Shown: positions 18,292 through 27,690, counted from the stretch's first letter. The stretch is DNA of 64,000 nucleotides from Pseudoalteromonas shioyasakiensis (GCF_024518675.1 NZ_JANIGL010000003.1:310001-374000), one strand, 5' to 3'. Numbers and translations: made by a program. The notes: generated by a model not told the origin, from the sequence alone.

Positions 18292-18415
18292 ATTGCTTTA
18301 AATTTTCTGTAATATCTGTATCTTATCCACATTATTCTGATTGTTAGTTGTAATCTTGGGTTTTACCTCGCTTAGAGCTAAAATTAAACAGTTAAAATTG
18401 ATTGGAGGTCTTGTC

Positions 18416-19141
18416 ATGTGGCAGCCTAAATTAAAAGCATTGTTATTATTCGCAACCTTAGGCTTATCTAGTATGAGCCACGCAGGTTTAGATGAAGGTA
18501 TTAAAGCAGCAAATGAAGGTCAGTTCGAAGAAGCCTTGAAAGAATTTAACTACCTTGCTGACAAGGGTTATGCCCCGGGTATGTATGAACTCGCTAAACT
18601 CTATGAAGGCGGTCACGGCGTTACCAAAAACTATCGCAAAGCCGCTAGCTTGTATCAGCAAGCAGTAAAAAAACGTCACGTCGATTCTATGTTTGCTCTT
18701 GCTGTCTTATATGATGAAGGCAAAGGCGTAAAACTCGATAAACAAATGGCGGTATCATTATTTAATCAAGCTGCTGATAAAAATATGCCAGCAGCGCAGT
18801 TTAATTTGGGTGTGATGTACGCCAATGGCGATGGTGTAGAGCAAGATTATAAACAAGCAATGAAATGGTACGAGAAGGCAGCTGGTAATAATTACTCTTT
18901 AGCTCAATTTAACATGGCATTGATGTATTTCGAAGGCTTAGGTGTAGAGAAAAGTGTTGAAAAGTCGTATATCTGGAATACTGTGGCTGAATTTAATGGT
19001 AATTTAAACGCAAGCCACAGCCGCAAGTTAGATGAACGAAAAATGCTACCCGCAGAGATCATAGAAGCAAAAGAAAAAGCAAATGAACTATATGAGCGTA
19101 TTCAAGCTGGGCTATATGGCGGTGAAGGACGGCTTTATTAA
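18416..19141 (+). CDS. Secreted Sel1-repeat protein
   Basis: About 241 aa. GGAGG at 7-8 nt spacing fixes the ATG at 18416 (MWQPKLKALLLFATLGLSSMSHA), which gives a proper signal peptide; an in-frame ATG at 18341 would bury it. Four tandem Sel1-like repeats of about 36 aa follow, visible as GMYELAKLYEGGHGV, SMFALAVLYDEGKGV, AQFNLGVMYANGDGV and AQFNMALMYFEGLGV. Such proteins act as periplasmic protein-binding scaffolds; partner unknown. It is downstream of, but separated by a terminator from, the small RNA. Confidence 0.9.
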   Translation: MWQPKLKALLLFATLGLSSMSHAGLDEGIKAANEGQFEEALKEFNYLADKGYAPGMYELAKLYEGGHGVTKNYRKAASLYQQAVKKRHVDSMFALAVLYDEGKGVKLDKQMAVSLFNQAADKNMPAAQFNLGVMYANGDGVEQDYKQAMKWYEKAAGNNYSLAQFNMALMYFEGLGVEKSVEKSYIWNTVAEFNGNLNASHSRKLDERKMLPAEIIEAKEKANELYERIQAGLYGGEGRLY

Positions 19142-19175
19142 TAATTCACTGATTTTACTTAACCTGAACCCTGGT

Positions 19176-19200
19176 TACTTACGTCTTAAGGGCGTAAGTA
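19176..19200. repeat. Inverted repeat at the 3' end of the aldehyde dehydrogenase gene
   Basis: TACTTACG and CGTAAGTA (8 bp) with a 9-nt loop contain the dehydrogenase stop codon and lie 35 bp past the convergent Sel1 gene. There is no U tract; perhaps a weak shared 3' structure. Confidence 0.4.
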
Positions 19201-20628
19201 CAACCACTTAAGTGCTTTGACTAATAACTTATTATGTGACAATAGCAAGTTCAGCCTTGGGTTAAATTTACCTGTTTGTAGCTTGTTGCGTGCGTGACTA
19301 AAGGTGATAAAACCTTCTTTACCGTGGTAATTACCCATACCTGACTCCCCCACCCCTCCAAATGGCACATCATCTGCTGTCACTTGCAACAAAGTATCAT
19401 TAACGGCAAAAGTACCACTTTGTGTACCTTTCTCAATATCTTGAATTAATTGAGTATTAGAACCAATAACATATAAAGCTAATGGGTGTGGACGCGCATT
19501 TATATATGATACAACCTCACAGATATTGTCATATTCTAGTATAGGTAGAATAGGGCCAAATATTTCCTCTTGCATCACGCTCATTGTATTATCAACATGC
19601 GTGACTAGATGTAGCCCCATGCGATGCTTTGCTTCATCGGCCATGTTTTCTTCAAGGGGCTTAACAACTTGAGCACCCTTACTGTTTGCATCATCAAGCA
19701 AGGCTGATAAACGGGAGAAATGTTGAGAGCTAATGACCGATGTCATATTTTTCTCTTCTACACCTTGCGGGTAATATTTTTTATATAACGTACATAAACT
19801 ATGAATAAGTTGATGGTGCAACTGTTTTGGCACAAATACATAATCAGGTGCAACGCAAATTTGACCTGCGTTGGACATTTTGCCAAACAAAATAGTTTTA
19901 GCGGCTTTGGTTATATCTGCGTCAGCGGTAATTATAACCGGAGACTTACCACCTAACTCAAGGCTAACTGGGGTTAAATTTTCACTAGCAGCCGCCATAA
20001 CATGGCGCCCCACATTAGTAGATCCAGTGAAGAACAAATGAGCAAATGGTAGGCGAGAAAACTGCTGACTTAATTGTGCCTCCCCTTCAATAACGGTGCA
20101 GTGATCAGCAAGTTCTTCTGTAAATAATTGTTTAAGAACTTGATTGGTACTGGGCGTAAATTCACTGAGCTTTAATAAAACACGGTTGCCAGCAGCAAGC
20201 GCGGTGATAACCGGTACTAACGCCAATTGAATGGGATAATTCCAAGGGGAAATAACGCCTACCACCCCTTTAGGTTGGTAACTAACAGACACTTTTGAGG
20301 GGGCTAAACTCATTCCCGCCTGACGGGGCGAGTCTTTAACCCATTTAGGCAAATGCTTTATTGTGTGAGTTATTGCTTTGACACTAGGCAATAAATCCCC
20401 CATTACAGTGTCAAAAGCAGTACGGTAACCAAAATCTTTCGACGTTGCAGCAATCAAATCACTTTCGAGCGTAATCAGTTTGCGTCTTAATAATTTTAGT
20501 AAACGAATACGCTCTGCAATTGCTAAATAAGGGGTCTCTTTAAAGCGTTGTTGCATCTGTTCAAAGTGAGGGATTAATTCACAAGCCAAACTTGTTTCAG
20601 CTGTATTCTCAGTCAAAAGCATACCCAT
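19186..20628 (-). CDS. Coniferyl-aldehyde-dehydrogenase-type ALDH
   Basis: NAD(P)-dependent oxidation of an aldehyde to its acid. About 480 aa. Catalytic residues are intact: Asn131 in SPWNYP, Glu225 in LELGGKSPV and Cys259 in GQICVAPDY. The QICVAPDYVFV signature and the N-terminal FGYR segment place it in the CalB (coniferyl aldehyde dehydrogenase) group, whose members also act on medium-chain and aromatic aldehydes. ATGs at 20628 and 20622 are both possible starts; neither has a clear ribosome site. It is monocistronic, so the natural substrate cannot be inferred from neighbours. Confidence 0.9.
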   Translation of the reverse strand: MGMLLTENTAETSLACELIPHFEQMQQRFKETPYLAIAERIRLLKLLRRKLITLESDLIAATSKDFGYRTAFDTVMGDLLPSVKAITHTIKHLPKWVKDSPRQAGMSLAPSKVSVSYQPKGVVGVISPWNYPIQLALVPVITALAAGNRVLLKLSEFTPSTNQVLKQLFTEELADHCTVIEGEAQLSQQFSRLPFAHLFFTGSTNVGRHVMAAASENLTPVSLELGGKSPVIITADADITKAAKTILFGKMSNAGQICVAPDYVFVPKQLHHQLIHSLCTLYKKYYPQGVEEKNMTSVISSQHFSRLSALLDDANSKGAQVVKPLEENMADEAKHRMGLHLVTHVDNTMSVMQEEIFGPILPILEYDNICEVVSYINARPHPLALYVIGSNTQLIQDIEKGTQSGTFAVNDTLLQVTADDVPFGGVGESGMGNYHGKEGFITFSHARNKLQTGKFNPRLNLLLSHNKLLVKALKWLYLRP

Positions 20629-20817
20629 CAATAAAAATTAATAAGTACCCACTATAACCATGTTTGATGGCAGGAGCAATAAAGAGTCTTTATACCACTA
20701 CACCTAAGCTCAACTATATAACTTAATGATTTAAGAGTTAAATAACAATGAGCTTAACTATAGTATGAATGGGGAAATTATAAATACATGTTCTAGCTTA
20801 TATCAGTGTGTATTATT

Positions 20818-22794
20818 TTAAAATTTCAGCAAATACTGTAATGAAACTTCTCTAGATACCCCTGCAACAGCGCCGTCAGCGACCCGAGGATCAAAGCTAC
20901 TATAGTGTTTATCTAAAATGTTATTAATCTTTAAAGTAACACTGCTTTGCTGATCTAAGCTAAAACGAGCGGTAGTACCAAATATGGTATAACTTGGCTG
21001 AGTGAACTGGGTGAAGTTAACATTCGTTGCGTTGATTTCGTCACGCCATATACTATTTAAACTCAATAACCAAGCATCAAATTCATAACTTGCTAGTAAG
21101 CTAGCAAAACGCTTAAAAGTCGGTTTAATAGGCTCATCAAAATATTGTGTGTATGTCATCGTTACATTAAAGTCAGAGCTTATTTGCCAGCTACTATCAA
21201 ACTCAATACCACGGTTGGTATCGTCAAGCTGATTTGCAAATGTAAACATGTTTGTGTTCGATTCGTGAGGGACCGTTGTAATAAAGTCATGCAGCTGGTT
21301 GAAGAAAAATACCGTGTTAAAATGCCAATCAGCGGCTTGATAGCGCCATATTAACTCAGTGGTTTTTACATATTCTGAGTTTAACTCCGGATTTCCTACT
21401 GTTACGTCGTCATCAGAATATAACTCGTTTGTTACTGGCGTTCTAAAAGATTCCCCATACTGCAATTTCAATGTACTAGCTGCAGATGGTTGATAAATAG
21501 CAGCAATACGCGGCGACAATTTACTATCTATATTTTTCACATCATCATAGCGTCCACCAAGAAACAAGGTAAACTCAGATGAAAATGGAATTTTTAATTG
21601 CGTATACCCGCTTTGCGTTTCGAATCGAGTCTTCAAGTTTAAGAATGGCGTATAATTTTTTATAGTGGTGATTTCACCTAGATAAAAAGCATCTTCAACC
21701 ACAATTGCAGCCGTGTCCGGGTCATAATAATTAGTTCGTACATCAGCCCCGATTTGCTTTGCTCTTAAATATTCATACCCTGCATTTATTACCCAATCGT
21801 TCTCAAATTGATGGCTGTAATCAATATTAAAATTTAGATTCGTTGTGTGCCAATCAGGGCCGATAAAAAAATCATTCACTGCAGCAGGGTTTTCTAGTCC
21901 TGATAAAACCATTCCAGCGCTGGATATTTTATGATCTGCATAGGCCACTTTTGTAACAAGATTAGTTTCATCACTTTCGAGCCATTGATATGCTAAAGAA
22001 ACAAAGGTGTTTTCACTAGTATGCTGATTTTGCTTAGAATAGCCCGCTAAATTTAAAAACTCATCAAGTTCAACTTTATTATAACGTGCTCTTATTTTCG
22101 CCTTTGCAACATCTAATCCCAACTCGACATAAGTAGATTGCAGTGGATCATTTACTCCTTGCGGATAGGATTCGCCTTCCTTTTGTGTAAATGAAAATGC
22201 GGTATAGCCACTTATCAGTTCATTAAATTGGTGCTGTCCATTAAAAGACGCAGCATATTTGTCATTGGAAGCAACTGTTGCTGACACTTCATTATCAGTT
22301 TGTTTAGTCACGATGTTCATCACACCAATAAATGCATTGCTACCATACAAAGCAGATCCCGGTCCACGAATAAACTCAACTTTATCAATTACCTCAACCG
22401 GAATAAATGGCATATAAACAGAGGCTTTACCAAACGAGGACTCATTAACTCGCTCTCCATTTATCATCACTAAAATATTACCGCTATCGAGGTAAACACC
22501 ACGCGCATGGTCTTTTGGTACAGCTCCCACCCAATCGCCACGTGTCGATTGCATACCTGGTACGAAATTCATTAATTCATAGGCACTGTCAACACCCAAT
22601 AAGTTAATTGTTTTACGGTTAAAAACAGTGATGGTTGAGGGGGCTGTAGCGATTGTTTCTGAAGTCTTAGACGCGATATCAATTTGAACTTCGAGTAAGT
22701 CTTCAAAACTCATAGAGAACAAATCGTCAGATTCAGCGGCAAATGTGGGTGTGCTGAAACACAAAAAGATACAAAAAGAATGCTTTAGAGTCAT
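20818..22794 (-). CDS. TonB-dependent outer-membrane receptor (658 aa)
   Basis: Signal peptide MTLKHSFCIFLCFSTPTFA, then a short N-terminal stretch (SMSFEDLLEVQIDIASKTSETIATAPSTITVF) holding the TonB-box region. The plug domain shows DHARGVYLDSGNILVMINGERV and VEFIRGPGSALYGSNAFIGVMNIVTK. The rest is a 22-strand barrel with an aromatic final strand ending REVSLQYLLKF. The plug resembles vitamin B12/colicin-type and FepA-like receptors. A partial Fur site lies upstream (22845-22859). No transporter genes flank it, so the ligand is not known; an iron complex is likely if the Fur site is real. Confidence 0.92.
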   Translation of the reverse strand: MTLKHSFCIFLCFSTPTFAAESDDLFSMSFEDLLEVQIDIASKTSETIATAPSTITVFNRKTINLLGVDSAYELMNFVPGMQSTRGDWVGAVPKDHARGVYLDSGNILVMINGERVNESSFGKASVYMPFIPVEVIDKVEFIRGPGSALYGSNAFIGVMNIVTKQTDNEVSATVASNDKYAASFNGQHQFNELISGYTAFSFTQKEGESYPQGVNDPLQSTYVELGLDVAKAKIRARYNKVELDEFLNLAGYSKQNQHTSENTFVSLAYQWLESDETNLVTKVAYADHKISSAGMVLSGLENPAAVNDFFIGPDWHTTNLNFNIDYSHQFENDWVINAGYEYLRAKQIGADVRTNYYDPDTAAIVVEDAFYLGEITTIKNYTPFLNLKTRFETQSGYTQLKIPFSSEFTLFLGGRYDDVKNIDSKLSPRIAAIYQPSAASTLKLQYGESFRTPVTNELYSDDDVTVGNPELNSEYVKTTELIWRYQAADWHFNTVFFFNQLHDFITTVPHESNTNMFTFANQLDDTNRGIEFDSSWQISSDFNVTMTYTQYFDEPIKPTFKRFASLLASYEFDAWLLSLNSIWRDEINATNVNFTQFTQPSYTIFGTTARFSLDQQSSVTLKINNILDKHYSSFDPRVADGAVAGVSREVSLQYLLKF

Positions 22795-22844
22795 TACGCC
22801 GCTTTACACCTTGTATTTATATTGAATTAGTTAAACAAACTATT

Positions 22845-22859
22845 ATTATCAATATTAAT
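22845..22859 (-). promoter_or_regulatory. Possible Fur half-site upstream of the 658-aa receptor
   Basis: The minus strand reads a perfect TGATAAT half-site (22851-22845) inside an A/T-rich stretch that fits the full Fur box only in part (about 10 of 14). It is about 50 bp before the receptor start. Weaker than the other candidate Fur boxes in this window. Confidence 0.33.
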
Positions 22860-22906
22860 ACAAATGCGCGACGGCGTGAGGTTTTTTTCTAACTATTTAC
22901 ATTTAC

Positions 22907-23170
22907 TTAAGAAGTCACTGTGGTGCGTTTCGCCTTAATATATTTATACAATCCGATTAACGAAGCGGCGATCCAAAATATCTCAATAACAAAACTAGCT
23001 AAATTAAAGTTATAACAAAGACTTATAAGAAGTAATATAGCCCCAGAGAGGTTCATCATATTGTACACTAAGCCAGTGGGTGTTGCTTTACCTAGTTGCA
23101 ACATAAAAAACGCGCCAACCACTAAAAAAGTGCCAGTCATACCAATAATATCAAATAAAAGTGCAATCAC
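22907..23170 (-). CDS. Small membrane protein, CBU_0592-like
   Basis: 87 aa with three hydrophobic helices (LFDIIGMTGTFLVVGAFFMLQ, TGLVYNMMNLSGAILLLISL, FVIEIFWIAASLIGLYKYI). This layout and the GxxYNxxNxxGA pattern fit the CBU_0592 family of small integral membrane proteins. No function is known to me. It lies between the receptor gene and a zinc-ribbon gene, all on the same strand but with 149 bp of space upstream in which I see no other gene. Confidence 0.72.
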   Translation of the reverse strand: MIALLFDIIGMTGTFLVVGAFFMLQLGKATPTGLVYNMMNLSGAILLLISLCYNFNLASFVIEIFWIAASLIGLYKYIKAKRTTVTS

Positions 23171-23319
23171 GAGGGGGTACCTTGTCCATTACGATAATCA
23201 CCCACACTACTGGCCCATTCCATGGGGAGGGTTGTTTTCATTCATTGAAACAGCAAACCGAGTAATTCTAACAAACGAGTTTAAACAACACAGGATATAT
23301 GTCCGCTATTATAATAGCA

Positions 23320-23571
23320 TTACTTGAATGTGACTTTGCCGCCAATCATTTTATAGGCTGGTGCGCCGCGGATGAGGGTTTCGCGGGCAAAAGGGCGTTC
23401 GCATTGTGGGCAAATACAAGGGGTTGTGGTGAAGTCTTGGTTGATACGCTCTTTAAAGCATTTAACTAAAGCGCCTTTGCCACCTTTTCGGTATTTGAAT
23501 AACTGGGCTTTACATTGACTGCAAAAAATATCGACGGTTTTAGTGGGGCCTTTTTTATTTGGTTTTGCCAT
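23320..23571 (-). CDS. Small zinc-ribbon protein of unknown function
   Basis: 83 aa, basic, with two Cys pairs: CSQC near residue 17 and CPQC near residue 55 (preceded by a further Cys in PCICPQC). These would bind one zinc. The N-terminus MAKPNKKGPTKTVDIFC is Lys-rich. I recognise it only as a conserved hypothetical type; a nucleic-acid-linked role is possible but not shown. 42 bp downstream of the DUF1761 gene. Confidence 0.65.
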   Translation of the reverse strand: MAKPNKKGPTKTVDIFCSQCKAQLFKYRKGGKGALVKCFKERINQDFTTTPCICPQCERPFARETLIRGAPAYKMIGGKVTFK

Positions 23572-23613
23572 TTTAACTACTTTTTACTGCAAACACTTCA
23601 CTAGGGTAACAGG

Positions 23614-24018
23614 TTATGGCCAAAGCCCCAAAACTAAACCCATTAGCGTAAATTGTAAAATATGATAGCCACTATTGACCATAAATAGTTTTAACGGGCG
23701 TTGTTCAAATAAGTATGTTAATCCGTATGAGCTACTCACCCAACACACACCAATAATAAATGCCGCGCCAACACTTACACCCAAAGTAGGCGTTGGCCCG
23801 ACAAATAAGGATAAGCTCAGCGCAATAAAAAACGAAAGTAAAAAGCTACCAATAAATACTCTTTTAGGATTGATCGCTTTTAAATCAAGCTCGGTTAAGC
23901 CACAGGCTTCCATCCAAATCCGTTGAAATAATAATGGCGAATACCAAATCCCCCCCAAAGCAAAGGAAGATAAAGAAGCAATAAACACCGCAAAAAAATT
24001 AACTTGGGAAAAGTCCAT
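23614..24018 (-). CDS. DUF1761 membrane protein
   Basis: 134 aa with four hydrophobic helices and the motif FALGGIWYSPLLFQRIWMEACG near residues 20-40, characteristic of DUF1761. The C-terminal helix (GYHILQFTLMGLVLGLW) is also typical. Function unknown. It lies 116 bp downstream of regA on the same strand, with no evident hairpin in between, so it might be read through from regBA. Confidence 0.82.
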   Translation of the reverse strand: MDFSQVNFFAVFIASLSSFALGGIWYSPLLFQRIWMEACGLTELDLKAINPKRVFIGSFLLSFFIALSLSLFVGPTPTLGVSVGAAFIIGVCWVSSSYGLTYLFEQRPLKLFMVNSGYHILQFTLMGLVLGLWP

Positions 24019-24134
24019 ATACGGCTCAATTAGGATGGTAAATAAAAGGGATAACTTTACTTTAGTAAATGAATGCTATTACAGCAAACCTAGTGGAGCT
24101 GTAAAAGCCACTGTAAACACTTTCGCTTTGCTAT

Positions 24135-24665
24135 TTATTGCTTAACAGGTTTTTTTTGTAATTTCCTTTGTAGGGTGCGTCTATGCATATTAAGTTGCCT
24201 TGCCGTTGCTGAAATATTCCCATGATTACTATGTAGCACTTGCTGAATATGTTCCCACTCTACCCGCTCAGCCGACATCACGGTGCCAGGAGCTGTTGTA
24301 ATACCCGTTTTTAATTGTTCATCAATATCAAGTGCTTTAATAAGCGTAGCCATATCAACTGGTTTGGTTAGGTAATCATTTGCGCCAATACGTATGGCTT
24401 CAACTGCGCTCGCAATGCTGGCAAAACCTGTTAGTAATACAATATGGCAGCTAGGTACTAATTCTTTTATTGGTTTAATTAGTAACAACCCGTTATCATC
24501 ACCGAGCTTCATATCGAGTAATACGTGGTTTGGTGTGTATTGATTTAATTGCACCAAGGCTTGAGCCGCATCATTAGCTATGATGCAGTCAAAACCATAC
24601 TTAGTTAGGCGTCTTGCTAGCGTATTTGCTAAATTTATATCATCTTCAATTATTAACAGTTTCAT
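24135..24665 (-). CDS. regA: RegA/PrrA/ActR-type response regulator
   Basis: Redox-responsive transcription factor, 176 aa. The receiver has the acidic pair D8-D9, phosphoacceptor D51, T79 and K101. A short linker leads to a Fis-type helix-turn-helix at the C-terminus (GNISATARQLNMHRRTLQRKLQKK), the known compact RegA architecture with the MHRRTLQRKL motif. Its ATG overlaps the stop of the kinase gene by one base, so the pair is co-translated. RegA homologues control respiration and energy metabolism; the targets here are not visible. Confidence 0.92.
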   Translation of the reverse strand: MKLLIIEDDINLANTLARRLTKYGFDCIIANDAAQALVQLNQYTPNHVLLDMKLGDDNGLLLIKPIKELVPSCHIVLLTGFASIASAVEAIRIGANDYLTKPVDMATLIKALDIDEQLKTGITTAPGTVMSAERVEWEHIQQVLHSNHGNISATARQLNMHRRTLQRKLQKKPVKQ

Positions 24666-25900
24666 TATTTTTCATCTTTCAATACGGCAAGTTGCACCTT
24701 AGCCACAGCCCCACCTTCGGGATGATTATAGAGTGTTAAAGAGCCATTTAACCGCTCCAATGTCACATTAGAGAGCAACACCGCCAATCCCATACCCGAG
24801 TTGCTCGCCATGATTTGGCCACCCAGCTGAGTTAACTGCTCACTTGAAAAGCCAACACCATAATCACGAATTAGCAAGTTCGCCTCAGCATCGCTAATTT
24901 GCCAATTCAAAGATAATTGTGTTTGCTTATTTTGTCGGTTTGCTGTTGCTGAATTTTGCAATAAATTTAATATCGCTGGCAACAACATAGCATCCGCTTT
25001 AACATTAACAACAGGGGTATTATTTTGCCAAATAAGTTGCTGTTCTGGGTATTGTAACAGCATGCTATCTTGGATCTGTTGCGCTAAATCAGGTAACGCA
25101 ATCGCACTAATATTACACTGAGTTCTAAGCTGTGCAGATAACTCTCTAAAACTATCTAACTGAGTCGCACACTGCATCAGCGGTTTATGCATTTCATTTA
25201 CGAGTGGGTTAGTGGGTTGCTCTTCGTGTAATTCTTCAAAAAGTAATTGCAAATTAGCAATTGGACTGGCTAATTGATGGGTGATCTGTGCCGCAGCGCC
25301 ATCAAGTGTTACTAACTGCTCGTTGCGCAGTTGCTTCTCACGGACACTTGCAATGGTTCGCTCTCTAGAGTGAAGTGCGCGATTCATCGTACCTATCACC
25401 AAAGCAATTACACTGGCACTGATCACAAAGTTAACCCACATGCCAACGAAGTGACTGGTCATATCCATATGATGCATACTGTGTTGTGGCATTTTGTATA
25501 ACAATAAACTGTAAGCGGATATCGCCAGCACTGCAATATAAGCCAGTCCTTTTGCACTGACACTCACTGCTGCTATCATAATTGGTAGTAGCAATAACGA
25601 TACAAATGCATTCGTGGCGCCACCACTGAGGGACAACAAAACACTTAAGAACAAAACATCAGCTGTCAATTGCATCAACATGCCTATTTCTTTTGCTTTG
25701 CTCACATTACGATATGCAAATACACTTAAGATTTGAAATACCGCTTCTAACGAAATAACAAGGAGTAATTCAAATAGTGGAATCGCGTATTCAAACAAAA
25801 AATACACCGCGATTACGGCTAACAACTGAATTGCAATCGCCCCGCTTCGCAGCATTAACAAGCGGCTAATTGCAGGGTCAGTTCGCATAAGAAATGCCAT
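24665..25900 (-). CDS. regB: RegB/PrrB/ActS-type redox sensor histidine kinase
   Basis: 411 aa with six membrane helices in the first 172 residues, then a HisKA/HATPase core. The phosphoacceptor is His208 in AAQITHQLASPIAN. GGATNAF (93-99) is in the position of the ubiquinone-binding GGxxNPF motif of RegB, with Ala replacing Pro. Cys244 in MQCATQLDSF fits the redox-active Cys of RegB. A His/Met-rich periplasmic loop lies at 137-150 (M137, H140, M142, H143, H144, M145, M147, H150). The ATP lid contains DYGVGFS and GMGLAV. Cognate regulator is the overlapping regA. Confidence 0.92.
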   Translation of the reverse strand: MAFLMRTDPAISRLLMLRSGAIAIQLLAVIAVYFLFEYAIPLFELLLVISLEAVFQILSVFAYRNVSKAKEIGMLMQLTADVLFLSVLLSLSGGATNAFVSLLLLPIMIAAVSVSAKGLAYIAVLAISAYSLLLYKMPQHSMHHMDMTSHFVGMWVNFVISASVIALVIGTMNRALHSRERTIASVREKQLRNEQLVTLDGAAAQITHQLASPIANLQLLFEELHEEQPTNPLVNEMHKPLMQCATQLDSFRELSAQLRTQCNISAIALPDLAQQIQDSMLLQYPEQQLIWQNNTPVVNVKADAMLLPAILNLLQNSATANRQNKQTQLSLNWQISDAEANLLIRDYGVGFSSEQLTQLGGQIMASNSGMGLAVLLSNVTLERLNGSLTLYNHPEGGAVAKVQLAVLKDEK

Positions 25901-25924
25901 TAAAGTAAAACCTAAAGCTAAAAG

Positions 25925-26329
25925 TTAATCTTCGTCCATTGAAATATTAAATACGGCACATGGCGTTCCTTGGTGAAATACCATTTTCCATGACGAATCA
26001 CTATAACGCCAAAGTGACATACGTAAAGAGTAATTAAATTCGGCGCGGGCTGAACGCCGATAAGCAGCTTGATAGCTCAGCTGAGCAATATTTTCACTGA
26101 GCATGCGCCCTTTAAAGTTCTGATTATAAAACTGTGGCACAACTTCGGTAGGCAGACGAGTTAGTACTTGGTATTTATTAAACACCGTACCATTACCCGC
26201 AATTTCAATAAACTCATCGTCCAATAACGCGTCTAAGGCTTGCTCTGATTGACGCACTTCAGGCTCAAGTAACTGGCGTTCGGCATCAATAAGATGGTCA
26301 AAGAGTGATGCCTTTATTTTGCTACTCAT
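25925..26329 (-). CDS. DUF4440/NTF2-like protein
   Basis: 134 aa of the SnoaL/NTF2-like fold: an N-terminal helix (IDAERQLLEPEVRQSEQALDALLDDEFIEIAGNG) followed by strands ending SSWKMVFHQGTPC, the usual DUF4440 finish. Role unknown; members can be small-molecule-binding or stress proteins. It is 24 bp upstream of regB on the same strand, so it may be the first gene of a three-gene regBA operon. It is divergent from fabH across a region with two palindromes. Confidence 0.78.
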   Translation of the reverse strand: MSSKIKASLFDHLIDAERQLLEPEVRQSEQALDALLDDEFIEIAGNGTVFNKYQVLTRLPTEVVPQFYNQNFKGRMLSENIAQLSYQAAYRRSARAEFNYSLRMSLWRYSDSSWKMVFHQGTPCAVFNISMDED

Positions 26330-26434
26330 AGCAGCCCTTACGATTGTTTATAGCCATATTGCACCTATCCTATCAAGGTAAAGATTATATAAGCATTTAT
26401 TATTTTTCATGCTAGCCTGTTTTCTACTACTATT

Positions 26435-26449
26435 AACGTAAATTACGTT
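26435..26449. promoter_or_regulatory. Palindromic operator AACGTAA-A-TTACGTT
   Basis: A perfect 7-1-7 palindrome in the 233-bp region between the divergent DUF4440 gene and fabH. Size and symmetry suit a dimeric repressor of TetR or MarR type. It does not match the FadR or FabR sites I know. Regulator unknown. Confidence 0.5.
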
Positions 26450-26477
26450 TAATTACCACTATTTACGATCTAAACAT

Positions 26478-26500
26478 AGTTATAAACTAGTCTTATAACT
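26478..26500. promoter_or_regulatory. Inverted repeat AGTTATAA-7-TTATAACT before fabH
   Basis: A perfect 8-bp inverted repeat with a 7-bp centre, 63 bp before the fabH start and 28 bp from the palindrome at 26435-26449. Two symmetric sites in one divergent promoter region suggest regulated expression of fabH and/or the DUF4440-regBA genes. Confidence 0.45.
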
Positions 26501-26562
26501 GTATTTTTGGTATAAAACACGCCATTGATGACAGATGTCTGACCACTAAAAGAGAACACACT

Positions 26563-27636
26563 ATGTCTTACGCACATATTACTGGTTGGGGAAAGTGCAT
26601 TCCACCAGCCCGCATTAGCAACGATGAAATAAGCCAGCTTGTTGATACCAATGACGAATGGATCACAACTCGCACTGGCATAAAGGCGCGCCGAGTTAGC
26701 CACGTAAGTACCGCTGAATTAGCAACCGTTGCAGCGCAACATGCCATTGCCTGTGCAGGGGTTGATGCCAAAGATATAGATTTAGTTTTGTTAGCCACTT
26801 GTACACCTTCTACCATGGTGGCAAACACAGCGTCATTGGTACAAAAAAATATCGGTGCAGTCGGTGCCGCAGCGATGGATACAAATGCGGCCTGCTCAGG
26901 CTTTTTGTACGCAATGCAAGCTGCAACGGCTCAAATTCAGGCCGGTATGATTAAAAAAGCGGTGGTGATTGCTGCTGAGCGTATGACTTGGTATGTCAAC
27001 TGGGACCGTCGCGACAGTGCTGTATTATTTGGCGATGGCGCAGGAGCTGTGGTTTTAGAAGCTGCGGATACACCCGCTGGTTTACTTGCCACCAAGATCG
27101 GTTGCGACAGTGAAGACCGCGATATTTTGCATATTACCAACTTCGGTAGTGATATCGATAAATACAGCCCTGCAGGCCCGTCAGATCTGCTATTCGAAGG
27201 CCGTGAAATATTCAAGCGTGCAGTAAAAGGGATGAGTGAAGCCTGTGATGACGTTCTCACCCAAGCCGATCTAAGCCTTGAAGAAATCGATGTTCTAGTA
27301 CCGCACCAGGCAAATCTACGTATCATCCAAGCAATTCAACAGCGTCTTAAAGTGACTGATGAGAAAGTAATGGTAAATATTGGCGAATATGGCAACACAT
27401 CGGCTGCCACTATCGCTATCGCACTATGTGAAGCTGTTGAACAAGGTTTAATTAAGCCTCATGCTAATATTATGTCTGCTGCATTTGGTGCAGGGTTAAC
27501 CTGGGCCGCAAGTTACATAAAGTGGGGCGAACGAGTGACGCCTATTAGCACCAGTGATGCCACTTTACCGGCATGTGATAAAACTGGCCTAGAGCTTGTT
27601 GCAGCTGCCGTAGCTGCATGTAAAAACACTGATTAA
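26563..27636 (+). CDS. 3-oxoacyl-ACP synthase III family protein (FabH-like)
   Basis: Condenses an acyl-CoA primer with malonyl-ACP, in the cytoplasm. 357 aa; the catalytic triad is intact: Cys111 in [10 protein letters not shown], His247 in VPHQANLRI and Asn277 in [21 protein letters not shown] near residue 33 is the CoA-binding segment. About 40 aa longer than housekeeping FabH, with an extra C-terminal tail ([30 protein letters not shown]) and no fab neighbours, so it is probably a second, specialised KAS III paralogue. It ends at a strong terminator. Confidence 0.92.
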   Translation: MSYAHITGWGKCIPPARISNDEISQLVDTNDEWITTRTGIKARRVSHVSTAELATVAAQHAIACAGVDAKDIDLVLLATCTPSTMVANTASLVQKNIGAVGAAAMDTNAACSGFLYAMQAATAQIQAGMIKKAVVIAAERMTWYVNWDRRDSAVLFGDGAGAVVLEAADTPAGLLATKIGCDSEDRDILHITNFGSDIDKYSPAGPSDLLFEGREIFKRAVKGMSEACDDVLTQADLSLEEIDVLVPHQANLRIIQAIQQRLKVTDEKVMVNIGEYGNTSAATIAIALCEAVEQGLIKPHANIMSAAFGAGLTWAASYIKWGERVTPISTSDATLPACDKTGLELVAAAVAACKNTD

Positions 27637-27654
27637 TTGCTAAACATTTAGAAT

Positions 27655-27680
27655 AAAGCGCGATTTTCGCGCTTTTTTTA
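27655..27680 (+). terminator. Rho-independent terminator of the fabH-like gene
   Basis: AAAGCGCGA, a TTT loop and TCGCGCTTT (perfect 9-bp stem) run into seven Ts. It lies 18 nt after the stop and only 11 nt before the next start codon, so the glyoxalase-like gene must use read-through or a promoter inside this stretch. Confidence 0.87.
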
Positions 27681-27690
27681 TTGGACAGAT

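Noticed and set aside
20700..20762. TAAGCTCA ... TGAGCTTA inverted repeat upstream of the aldehyde dehydrogenase gene as an operator
   Set aside because: Arms are about 36 bp apart with no further symmetry, and the region lies between two genes without a clear promoter; too weak to call.
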